Position numbers and translations under genes: made by a program. Shown here piece after piece: positions 44,302 through 52,300 of a stretch of 64,000 nucleotides of DNA. Location of the stretch: contig CAZXFW010000006.1 in the NCBI GenBank assembly GCA_964640175.1, positions 124,001 to 188,000 of the forward strand. The letters run 5' to 3'. Position 1 is the stretch's first letter. Every line of letters begins with the position of its first letter. The notes under the pieces were generated by a model. It had not been told where the DNA came from. It made no database searches and was given only the letters and a program-made list of their open reading frames with translations. Source of the DNA: JACKDX01 sp964640175. Lineage in GTDB: Bacteria; Myxococcota_A; Polyangia; Polyangiales; GCA-016699535.

Positions 44302-45972
44302 CTATGTCGCAGACAACGCAGTTCTGACTTTCATGGTAACTGGTACGTTTTTCCCATGATCGAAAAGCTCTTCGTCAGAAGCCTCTTCGTAATCATAAGG
44401 CCCTCGCACCATAATCGGCGTCTCAGGAAAATTCTCAACGGGTGGAGGCGTGGGTGTTTGCCACTCATAGCTGGCAGACATCCAAGGATTGCGCGACGAG
44501 GCTTTCCCCCTGAGTAAGGAGTGAAGCAACATGCCCAACATCACACAAAAACCAAGGCCAAGAATATAGGCGCCTATGGAGGAAAACATATGCAGCTGTT
44601 GGTATTGATCCAAATAGTCATAGTAACGTCGTGGCATCCCACGTGAGCCAAGGATGAACTGGCTCCCGAACGTAACATTGAAACCAATAAAAACGAGCGC
44701 CCATGCGACAATAGCAGCGGTTTCATTATAAAGCTTACCGGTAAACTTCGGCCACCAATAATGAAGGCCGCCCAAAAAGCCAAACACCGTGCCTCCCACC
44801 ATGACGTAATGGAAATGGGCCACCACGAAATAGGTGTCATGCAGGTGAACATCCACCGCTAAGGTGCCTAAGAATAACCCAGTAAAACCGCCGACCGAAA
44901 ACAAAACAATGAATGCCAGCGCATAAAGCATGGGTGAACGCAAAGACACTGAGCCTTTGTATAATGTGGCTGTCCAGTTAAAAACTTTCACTGCAGAAGG
45001 AATGGCCACAAGGAACGTTAGCGCGGAAAACACCATGGTGGCGTATTCTGACATGCCACTTACAAACAAGTGGTGGCCCCATACCAAAAAGCCCAACAAA
45101 GCAAGCGCAAGGGAACTCATGGCAACAAACATGTAGCCAAAAATTTTGTGACGCGAAAACGTAGCGATGAGCTCACTGACAATCGCCATGCCGGGCAAAA
45201 TCATGATGTACACGGCAGGGTGTGAGTAGAACCAAAAAAAGTGCTGAAAAAGCACAGGATCGCCGCCAAGCCTGGGATCAAAAATCCCCAAAACAAACAC
45301 GTTCTCCATCAGCAGCAAAAACAACGTAATCGCAAGCACTGGCGTAGCCAAAACCTGAATCACACTGGTTGCATACATTCCCCATACAAAGAGATTTAGC
45401 TTGCGCCACGTAAGCCCTGGAGCACGCATCTTGTGAATGGTGGCTATAAAATTTACTCCCGTCAGAATGGAAGAAAACCCCATCACAAACACGCCGAATG
45501 TTGTAAGCATCACAGGTGCTGATTCCTGTACACTGTAAGGCGTATAGAAAGTCCATCCAGTATCGACCGAACCAGAAATAATAGCTGCAACCAAAAAAAT
45601 GGTTCCAATCACGTAGATGTAATAACTCGCAAGATTAAGCCGAGGGAACGCAACGTCTTTTGCCCCAAGCATAATCGGCAACACAAAGTTTCCCATCGCT
45701 GCAGGGATCGATGGAATAATAAAACCAAACACCATAAGAGCGCCATGAAGCGTAAAGAGCTGGTTATAGGTATGCGCATCTACAATGGTTTTCCCAGGCG
45801 CTATCAGTTCTGTGCGGACCAATAGCGCGAAAATGCCGCCAGCTAAAAATGCCACCAACACGGAGATCAAATACAGCATTCCAATTCGCTTGTGATCCAG
45901 CGTAATTAGCCAAGAACGCAAACCTTTTGCGGCTGTAATGTAGTTGGTGCCTTGTGCTGCTGCAGTCGTCAT
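44302..45972 (-). CDS. coxA: caa3-type cytochrome c oxidase subunit I (A2 type)
   Basis: A 556-residue haem-copper oxidase subunit I. Seen: TLHGALMVFGFIIP (haem a His), WFYSHPAVYIMILPG (CuB His and active-site Tyr), and VAHFHYVMVGGTVFGFLGGL (haem a3 and CuB His). The YSHPA motif in place of the D-channel Glu-containing HPE marks the A2 subtype, known from Rhodothermus marinus. It reduces O2 to water and pumps protons. It is the third gene of sco-coxBACD, downstream of the act genes. Confidence 0.96.
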   Translation of the reverse strand: MTTAAAQGTNYITAAKGLRSWLITLDHKRIGMLYLISVLVAFLAGGIFALLVRTELIAPGKTIVDAHTYNQLFTLHGALMVFGFIIPSIPAAMGNFVLPIMLGAKDVAFPRLNLASYYIYVIGTIFLVAAIISGSVDTGWTFYTPYSVQESAPVMLTTFGVFVMGFSSILTGVNFIATIHKMRAPGLTWRKLNLFVWGMYATSVIQVLATPVLAITLFLLLMENVFVLGIFDPRLGGDPVLFQHFFWFYSHPAVYIMILPGMAIVSELIATFSRHKIFGYMFVAMSSLALALLGFLVWGHHLFVSGMSEYATMVFSALTFLVAIPSAVKVFNWTATLYKGSVSLRSPMLYALAFIVLFSVGGFTGLFLGTLAVDVHLHDTYFVVAHFHYVMVGGTVFGFLGGLHYWWPKFTGKLYNETAAIVAWALVFIGFNVTFGSQFILGSRGMPRRYYDYLDQYQQLHMFSSIGAYILGLGFCVMLGMLLHSLLRGKASSRNPWMSASYEWQTPTPPPVENFPETPIMVRGPYDYEEASDEELFDHGKNVPVTMKVRTALSAT

Positions 45973-45991
45973 AGCCTCTTTACCCCTAACC

Positions 45992-46966
45992 TCACTTTAG
46001 ACTCTTGATATACGCAATAATGGCGTCAATACGCGCATCGTCCATCGAAAAGGGTGGCATCACCACACCTGGATAGCCTGCTGCACGTTTCGCGTTTGGA
46101 TCCAAAATGGACTCACGCACGTAGTTTTCATCAACAACTACACTCGCTCCTGATTCCAATTTTTCAGTCTTACCCCACAGGCCAATGAACATAGGGCCAG
46201 CCAACGCGACGCCAGGCTTATTGGAATGACACGTGGCACATGCATACTGCGTGTAAAGCATTTCTCCCCATTGCTCAGGAGTCTTGCCGGACGGTGGGCC
46301 TCCGATGTCCTTAAGCCACTTCTCAAATACCTGGTCCTTAAGAACATTCACCTTGGCGAGCATTCCAAAGTGGCCACTTTTGGTTTGATTGGGAGTGGCA
46401 CCACAATACTCCGCACAGTACGCGGTGTACTCTCCCGTCTTGGTCGCTTCGAACCACAGCGTGGTATACATGCCAGGAACAACGTCGCGCTTAACCCGGA
46501 ACTCAGGCACAAAAAAGCTATGAATCACATCCTCAGACGACATGATAAGTCGCACTGGTTTATTCACCGGCACCGCAAGTACGCCAGGTGAAGATGTGCC
46601 ATCGGGATAGACAAACTCCCACGACCACTGCCGTGCCTTGACGCGGATGTCCATGGCATCCCCTGGAGCAACAACACCGTCCATATAGCCTTGAAAGCCA
46701 TAGTGAAACATGAAAGCCAACGGAATCAGCGGCAAAAACGTCCATGCGTATTCCAGAGGTTTATTCTCTACCGTAGGACCTGGTCGCTCGGTGTCATGTC
46801 GACGCCGATACCGTATAATAAAGTAAAGGCACGCAGCGCATATTCCAAGGAACAGTACTGCACTCAACCAGAAGATAGCGTAAAACAACACATCGTATCG
46901 CTCAGCCAACGCTGAACCTGCAGAGGGAAGCTGACCGAAGATGTCCGGGGACGTTGCCAATGTCAT
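45992..46966 (-). CDS. coxB: caa3-type cytochrome c oxidase subunit II with haem c domain
   Basis: A 324-residue subunit II. Two transmembrane helices come first (LFYAIFWLSAVLFLGICAAC, PLEYAWTFLPLIPLAFMFHY), then a cupredoxin CuA domain with CAEYCGATPNQTKSGHFGM (an insertion between the second Cys and the His-X-X-Met) and, at the C-terminus, a cytochrome c domain (YACATCHSNKPG, PFSMDDARIDAIIAYIKSL). The fused haem c makes this a caa3-type enzyme. The start overlaps the sco stop as ATGA. Confidence 0.95.
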   Translation of the reverse strand: MTLATSPDIFGQLPSAGSALAERYDVLFYAIFWLSAVLFLGICAACLYFIIRYRRRHDTERPGPTVENKPLEYAWTFLPLIPLAFMFHYGFQGYMDGVVAPGDAMDIRVKARQWSWEFVYPDGTSSPGVLAVPVNKPVRLIMSSEDVIHSFFVPEFRVKRDVVPGMYTTLWFEATKTGEYTAYCAEYCGATPNQTKSGHFGMLAKVNVLKDQVFEKWLKDIGGPPSGKTPEQWGEMLYTQYACATCHSNKPGVALAGPMFIGLWGKTEKLESGASVVVDENYVRESILDPNAKRAAGYPGVVMPPFSMDDARIDAIIAYIKSLK

Positions 46967-47826
46967 GAATGTTCACCTAATTGGGCATTGGTTAAACCAG
47001 ATAAAGTAGCATTACGCCGCTCACGCCAATCTTTACGCCATTGCCGTGCTAAAAATCCCCCGAGCACCAGCATTGTTAAAACGCCACCAAGCTGCATAAG
47101 TCTCGTAGCCATAAGCACATACCCTTTGCCTCGCTCATAGTGATAGCAATACAGAAGAATTTTTTCTGCCGTAGAAATCGACCGACCTTCCGACGCTTCC
47201 AATAATCCAAACCGTAGATCCTTGGAGTCAAAACGTAATCCATACAAATATCGAGCCACTTTCCCTTCAGGCGTCAGCAGCATAATCGCTGCAGGGTGCG
47301 CATATTGCCCTTGCTTTTTGTCATAATAATAGCCAAATCCGACTGCTTCAGCGATTCGGTCAATGTTGGTTTTGTTTCCTGTTAAAAAGTACCAACCTGT
47401 GTTGGCAGACACGCGGCCATAACGTTCAAGCACACCTTCTCTTTTATCGGTGGCAGTCTCTGGCGTGTCACGAGGATCAATGCTTAAGGTAACTACTTTA
47501 AACTGCTTTCCCGCACTCCATTCAACGCCCCTTAGCCCCTCGACCATGGCATGAACTACCATGTTGCATAACACAGGGCAGGAATGATAGGCCAAGTTCA
47601 GTACCACTGGCGTCTTACCGTCGAACACTTCACCAAACTGCACCATCTTTCCCGTGTGGTCTCTAAATACAGCATCCTGCGGAACGCGCGCGTTCAGATG
47701 CTCATCCACTTTGACTTGAGGCACGGCGTCTGCAACGGTTGTAGTCTGCGCCTCTGCCGGCATAACAGCTACGCTTAATACAGCTACACTCACCATAACT
47801 CTTAAGGTCCAACGATGGATGGTCAT
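46963..47826 (-). CDS. SCO1/SenC family copper chaperone
   Basis: A ~287-residue periplasmic or anchored Sco protein. The signal is WTLRVMVSVAVLSVAVMPAEA; the copper motif is SCPVLCNMV and the distal His is in YAHPAAIMLL. A C-terminal transmembrane segment (VLMATRLMQLGGVLTMLVLGGF) ends the protein. Sco delivers copper to the CuA site of subunit II, the next gene (4-bp overlap). ATG 47826 (AAGGTGG before it, ATGA overlap with the upstream stop) is preferred to the long open frame to 47967. Confidence 0.93.
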   Translation of the reverse strand: MTIHRWTLRVMVSVAVLSVAVMPAEAQTTTVADAVPQVKVDEHLNARVPQDAVFRDHTGKMVQFGEVFDGKTPVVLNLAYHSCPVLCNMVVHAMVEGLRGVEWSAGKQFKVVTLSIDPRDTPETATDKREGVLERYGRVSANTGWYFLTGNKTNIDRIAEAVGFGYYYDKKQGQYAHPAAIMLLTPEGKVARYLYGLRFDSKDLRFGLLEASEGRSISTAEKILLYCYHYERGKGYVLMATRLMQLGGVLTMLVLGGFLARQWRKDWRERRNATLSGLTNAQLGEHS

Positions 47827-48278
47827 GGAGCCACCTTCGTAGCACTCGAAACAGCAGCAATCGGTACCGTACCCGCTTCCTGCGTTTCCGAAGCCGCCTT
47901 CATTTCCGTCGCAGTAGGATAAGATACCGCGGTGTGCGGGAGCTGTTTGTGGGGGAAGTGATTCCACCCAGCAAGTGGACGTGGGTCAGTCGATGCTTGA
48001 GGGCTGAGTGCGGATAATCCCATGCGACCCTCTTTAATGTAAAGAAGCTTGGCATGATCGATGGACATGACACCGGCTTGAAGTTGTCGCCTCTGCTCAG
48101 CCATAATTGCCTTGAGTTCTCTGGCAGGTACCTTAAGCACTTTAGACGCGACCTGCGCGTCAGTGAGATTTGTATAATAACTGTCCAGCACAAATTTCAA
48201 CGCAACCAATACGAGTACAGATAGAACACCGTAAAGGACAATCAGTTGACTGCGTGGGGGCGTATGATCGGTGGCCAT
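47823..48278 (-). CDS. Single-span membrane protein of the ACIII-oxidase operon
   Basis: A 151-residue protein with one N-terminal transmembrane helix (LIVLYGVLSVLVLVALKFVL), then a periplasmic helix-rich part (ELKAIMAEQRRQLQAGVMSI) and a Pro/Ala-rich tail. The location between ActF and Sco, with short gaps or overlaps, suggests a small subunit or assembly factor of the ACIII-caa3 supercomplex. I cannot assign a name. Confidence 0.7.
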   Translation of the reverse strand: MATDHTPPRSQLIVLYGVLSVLVLVALKFVLDSYYTNLTDAQVASKVLKVPARELKAIMAEQRRQLQAGVMSIDHAKLLYIKEGRMGLSALSPQASTDPRPLAGWNHFPHKQLPHTAVSYPTATEMKAASETQEAGTVPIAAVSSATKVAP

Positions 48279-48289
48279 ACCAAATCTTC

Positions 48290-49681
48290 CTAAGCGTTTT
48301 CGAAGTGTAATGAACGGTTAAGTCGTGGGTCCCCTATGGGCACAAGCGGATGCCGCGCCATGCTTCGGAGAACAATGGCTGTATACACCCCACCCACAAA
48401 AAGCAAACAAGCCACATCCAACCAGTGAATTCCGAAATGAGCCGACGGATAGTAGGGCATTACAAACCAATACATTTCAACGAGATGAAGAATCAACATC
48501 CACCCTGCGGCAAAGCCTAGGACTGAAAGTCGACGTTTCATGTTTCTGGATAAAACCAGCAGAAAGGGGAAAAAAAAGTGACCACACAATAAGAAAAGGC
48601 TTACTCCTTGCCAGACGCCTCCGTCCCAACGCCTATGGTAAAATGTCGCCTCCTCGGGGATACCTGCATACCAGATAAGCAGCAATTGAGAGAATCCAAC
48701 GTATGCCCAGAATACAATGAATCCAAACATAAGCTTGCCAAGGTCATGATAGTGCTCGACATTGACAGCATCACCCAAGTAGCCACACGAACGCAGGGCT
48801 AACGTCGTTACAATGACCGCAGCAAAAATAGCCACGACAGAACTTGCAAACAAACACACGCCAAAGATGGTTGAATACCATGCGGGCTCAAGCGACATAA
48901 TCCAATCGAGCGCAGCAAAGGTACTGGTCAGCGCCAACGCAATGATTCCTGGCGCAGCCATCTGTTGGAGCTTAACTGTGTTGCGTAAATCTTTGGAATC
49001 GTCTTGCCCCATCGACAACGAAACCAGCCTTACGGCCAAAAAGGCCCACACCGCAAAATAGAGAAGCATGCGAAGAAGGAAAAACGGTTTATTCAAATAC
49101 GTATGTTTTTTCTTCACGATGGCTTCGTGTGCCATGTGAGCCGGATCATGCCCCCCGTCGTGATGACCTTGCGCCACGCCATCTTCGTGACTCTTTGTCG
49201 CACTTTGCGTAGCGGCGTGATGATCGGATGGCTTGCCATGCGCCTCTGTCGAGGGTGAAGCCTCCTGCGCCCCTGCCTTGGACGCCGAAAGCAATGAAAA
49301 CGACTCTTGATTTACTTCGTGCTGATACCAAGGGTATAGGTGTTGCATCACAGGAATCACTGGCAAAAAGAGCAACGCCAATATCGGTACACCCGCCACA
49401 AAAAACTCTGCTGTGCGCCGGGTTGTGACTCCCCACCCTGCACTGGTTAAGTGCAATAGCATGACATAAAAAAGCGCTCCCAACCCTACAAACAAGAAAC
49501 AAAGAAACGCAAACAAATACGAAAACGCAAAACGCTGAGGGTTGGCTGTATAGCCAACCGCTGCCGCCACGCCTCCGACCAACGCCAATGCCACGGCGAC
49601 CTTCCATGCCTGAGCCAGCACATCGGAGGCAGAGATTCGAAGTTGTGAAGTTTTGATTTTAGAATGAGAAGTCACTGTCAT
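48290..49681 (-). CDS. actF: Alternative complex III subunit ActF (NrfD-like)
   Basis: A ~463-residue quinol:cytochrome c oxidoreductase membrane subunit with ~10 helices. FLCFLFVGLGALFYVMLLHL, FAALDWIMSLEPAWYSTIFG and LILHLVEMYWFVMPYYP are typical. A His-rich loop of ~60 residues (HHAATQSATKSHEDG, HDGGHDPAHMAHEA) sits between helices. It starts with ATG 49681, overlapping the actE stop as ATGA. Confidence 0.93.
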   Translation of the reverse strand: MTVTSHSKIKTSQLRISASDVLAQAWKVAVALALVGGVAAAVGYTANPQRFAFSYLFAFLCFLFVGLGALFYVMLLHLTSAGWGVTTRRTAEFFVAGVPILALLFLPVIPVMQHLYPWYQHEVNQESFSLLSASKAGAQEASPSTEAHGKPSDHHAATQSATKSHEDGVAQGHHDGGHDPAHMAHEAIVKKKHTYLNKPFFLLRMLLYFAVWAFLAVRLVSLSMGQDDSKDLRNTVKLQQMAAPGIIALALTSTFAALDWIMSLEPAWYSTIFGVCLFASSVVAIFAAVIVTTLALRSCGYLGDAVNVEHYHDLGKLMFGFIVFWAYVGFSQLLLIWYAGIPEEATFYHRRWDGGVWQGVSLFLLCGHFFFPFLLVLSRNMKRRLSVLGFAAGWMLILHLVEMYWFVMPYYPSAHFGIHWLDVACLLFVGGVYTAIVLRSMARHPLVPIGDPRLNRSLHFENA

Positions 49682-50325
49682 GGTGCTGCCTCTTGACGCG
49701 TTGTGGACCCTGCACTCGGTTCTTCCTCTGGCATTGCTTGAGTCAACTGCAATGTGCGCACATAACTCACGATGGCCCAACGATCGTTTACGGGAATGGC
49801 GTGTCTATAGGAAGGCATGTTGCCAATGCCGTTGCTAATCACAGTAAAAACTTGGCCATCAGGAACGCTTCGAAGCCGCGGATCATGAAAACTCGGAGGA
49901 GCCAACATGCCTCGCTTGATAATCATTCCTTGCCCATTGCCACTCAGCCCATGACATGGAGCGCAGTAAATTCCGTACCGCTGTTCTCCTCGCTCAAGCA
50001 TGGCCTTGATGCCACCACCGATTTTCTGAGAAACAGCCGACGGCACCTCTAAAACATAGCCACTCTGGTTTGAAAGCACGCCCGTGGCAAGCTCTACATC
50101 CACAGCCATTTCCCGAGCCACAGTGCCAGGAAGGTAAGGACGCATGGTACGTTTATCACTGAAAAACGTGCTTTCAGCTTGTGGATTGTACCTAGGCTGG
50201 TTGTACATGTTGCGGACAGGAGCCATCGGCGGCTCTGTGGATGTCTGACCACGGCATGCACTCATCGCTGACATGCCCACCAGGGCGATAACAAGAACAC
50301 GAAGCTTGAGCACCTTAAAGCTCAT
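49678..50325 (-). CDS. actE: Alternative complex III subunit ActE (monohaem lipoprotein)
   Basis: A 215-residue exported cytochrome. The signal ends in SAMSAC, a lipobox. One CAPCHGLSGNG haem motif and a downstream NGIGNMPSYRHAIPVNDRWA (axial Met region) are present. ActE is the monohaem subunit that passes electrons to the oxidase. Four-base ATGA overlaps couple it to actD and actF. Confidence 0.94.
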   Translation of the reverse strand: MSFKVLKLRVLVIALVGMSAMSACRGQTSTEPPMAPVRNMYNQPRYNPQAESTFFSDKRTMRPYLPGTVAREMAVDVELATGVLSNQSGYVLEVPSAVSQKIGGGIKAMLERGEQRYGIYCAPCHGLSGNGQGMIIKRGMLAPPSFHDPRLRSVPDGQVFTVISNGIGNMPSYRHAIPVNDRWAIVSYVRTLQLTQAMPEEEPSAGSTTRQEAAP

Positions 50326-50873
50326 GTCAGCTCCTCCTTGATCACTTCGACATAGAGCGGCGAAAGTCGTCGAAAGAGCTCCTGCGTTTTCACGACATCA
50401 AACTTAGGATCCTTGGCTTCCACAGAAAGGAAAAATTTATCATCAGAAAAAGCAGCAAAACGATCGGACTCAAAGATGGGATGATGATGCCTGGGAAGTT
50501 TCATCAAATGCAACAAACCAAAAAACGTTGCAAACCCCGTCAACAAGATGGTGACTTCAAACATCACGGGAATCATTGAGGGAATCGAAAAGGGAGGCTT
50601 GCCACCAACCACGAGTGGATAGTCCACTCCGTTCATCCACCACATCATGACAAACGCGGACACGCACCCCACAAGACCACCGGAAAACGATAGCCAGCCC
50701 ATGGGGCTCTGAGATAAGCCCATCGCGCGATCCATGCCATGAACAGGATACGGAGTATGTGCATCAAAATGCTTGTAGCCAGCGTCACGCAAACTTGCAG
50801 CCGCCTTTAAACAGGCAGCCGGTGAATCAAATTCGGCAAGAATCAACGCTGGCTTGTTCTCCGGAGCACTCAT
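50322..50873 (-). CDS. actD: Alternative complex III subunit ActD (DUF3341)
   Basis: A 183-residue DUF3341 protein. FDSPAACLKAAASLRDAGYK and FDAHTPYPVHGMDRAMGLSQ are hallmarks, followed by two membrane helices (GWLSFSGGLVGCVSAFVMMW and MFEVTILLTGFATFFGLLHL). It is a structural membrane subunit of ACIII. ATGA overlaps with actC and actE. Confidence 0.94.
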   Translation of the reverse strand: MSAPENKPALILAEFDSPAACLKAAASLRDAGYKHFDAHTPYPVHGMDRAMGLSQSPMGWLSFSGGLVGCVSAFVMMWWMNGVDYPLVVGGKPPFSIPSMIPVMFEVTILLTGFATFFGLLHLMKLPRHHHPIFESDRFAAFSDDKFFLSVEAKDPKFDVVKTQELFRRLSPLYVEVIKEELT

Positions 50874-52300
50874 ACGCTGCCCTCCGTGTTGCTCGGCGCT
50901 ACGGCCAATCCATGTGAAGCGTGTTCAGTTGGATGGTAGTGCGGATCTGCTTTTGCAAGCACACCTTTAACTTCGGCAATGGCTATCATGGGGATCCACC
51001 GCAAAAACAACAGAAACATCGTAAAGAACAGCCCGATTGAACCCACATAGATTCCAATATCGACAAGCGTGGGCTTGAAGTACCCCCAGGACGACGGCAA
51101 AAAATCACGATGCAGCGAGGTTGCAATGATCACAAACCGCTCAAACCACATGCCAATGTTGATCAAAATAGAGGCAGCGAACATGAACGGCAAGCTGGTA
51201 CGGAAACGCTTGAACCAAAAGAACTGTGGCACCAAAACGTTGCATGAAATCATCGTCCAATATGCCCATGCATAGGGGCCAAGTACACGGTTGATAAATG
51301 CATAACGCTCATATTCATTGCCTGAATACCAAGCAATAAAGAGCTCCATCGCGTACGCATACCCAACCATAGATCCTGTGGCGAGCATGAATTTGTTCAT
51401 TAGCTCCAAATGTTTCATCCGCACAATGTCTTTGAGGCCGAACACCACACGGGCGATCACCAGGAGCGTGAGCACCATGGCAAACCCTGAGAACACCGCA
51501 CCCGCTACGAAATAAGGAGGGAAGATGGTGGTATGCCAGCCCGGAAGCACCGATGTGGCAAAGTCAAAGCTCACGACAGAGTGCACCGAAAGGACCAGTG
51601 GCGTGGAAATGCCTGCCAGAATCAAATAGGCACGCTCGTAGTGCTGCCAGTGCCGGTGAGAGCCGCGCCAACCCAGCGCAAGCGCCCCATACACAATTCG
51701 ACGTATCTTTGTCTGCGAACGATCCCGCAACGTAGCAAAATCCGGGATGAGTCCTGTGTACCAAAACAGCAACGAAATGGTGAAATACGTACTTACGGCA
51801 AACACGTCCCAAATCAGCGGGCTTTTAAAATTCGGCCAAATACCCATCTGATTGGGCAGAGGAAACATATAGTACGCCAACCAAATTCTGCCGACGTGAA
51901 TTGCAGGAAAGATCCCCGCACAAAGGACAGCAAAAATGGTCATTGCTTCTGCAAAACGATTGATCGACGTTCGCCATCCCTGTCGGAATAGAAACAAGAT
52001 GGCAGAAATCAATGTGCCTGCATGTCCGATACCAATCCACCACACAAAGTTGGTGATGTCCCATCCCCACGCCACAGGAGAGGTGTTGCCCCACACACCA
52101 ATGCCCATGCATACCAAGTAGACGAGGCTCACTCCCAAAATGCCCGCTCCAGCCAGCGCGATCATGAAGCAGATCCACCAGCCGCGAGGAGCTTTATTCT
52201 CAGTGACACGGCTCACCGTTTCGGTGACCGCCTTAAAGTCCATGCGCTCGTCAAGAAGCGCACGTTCGCCAATGTTTTCAATTGGAGGATGGTAGGTCAT
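50870..52300 (-). CDS. actC: Alternative complex III subunit ActC (NrfD-like quinol-binding)
   Basis: A 476-residue polytopic protein with ~10 helices. VTWGYDI-like WGWDITNFVWWIGIGHAGTL, FRQGWRTSINRFAEAMTIFA and LPNQMGIWPNFKSPLIWDVF match ActC/NrfD. ActC is the quinol-oxidising membrane subunit facing ActB. ATGA overlaps with actB and actD. Confidence 0.95.
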   Translation of the reverse strand: MTYHPPIENIGERALLDERMDFKAVTETVSRVTENKAPRGWWICFMIALAGAGILGVSLVYLVCMGIGVWGNTSPVAWGWDITNFVWWIGIGHAGTLISAILFLFRQGWRTSINRFAEAMTIFAVLCAGIFPAIHVGRIWLAYYMFPLPNQMGIWPNFKSPLIWDVFAVSTYFTISLLFWYTGLIPDFATLRDRSQTKIRRIVYGALALGWRGSHRHWQHYERAYLILAGISTPLVLSVHSVVSFDFATSVLPGWHTTIFPPYFVAGAVFSGFAMVLTLLVIARVVFGLKDIVRMKHLELMNKFMLATGSMVGYAYAMELFIAWYSGNEYERYAFINRVLGPYAWAYWTMISCNVLVPQFFWFKRFRTSLPFMFAASILINIGMWFERFVIIATSLHRDFLPSSWGYFKPTLVDIGIYVGSIGLFFTMFLLFLRWIPMIAIAEVKGVLAKADPHYHPTEHASHGLAVAPSNTEGSV

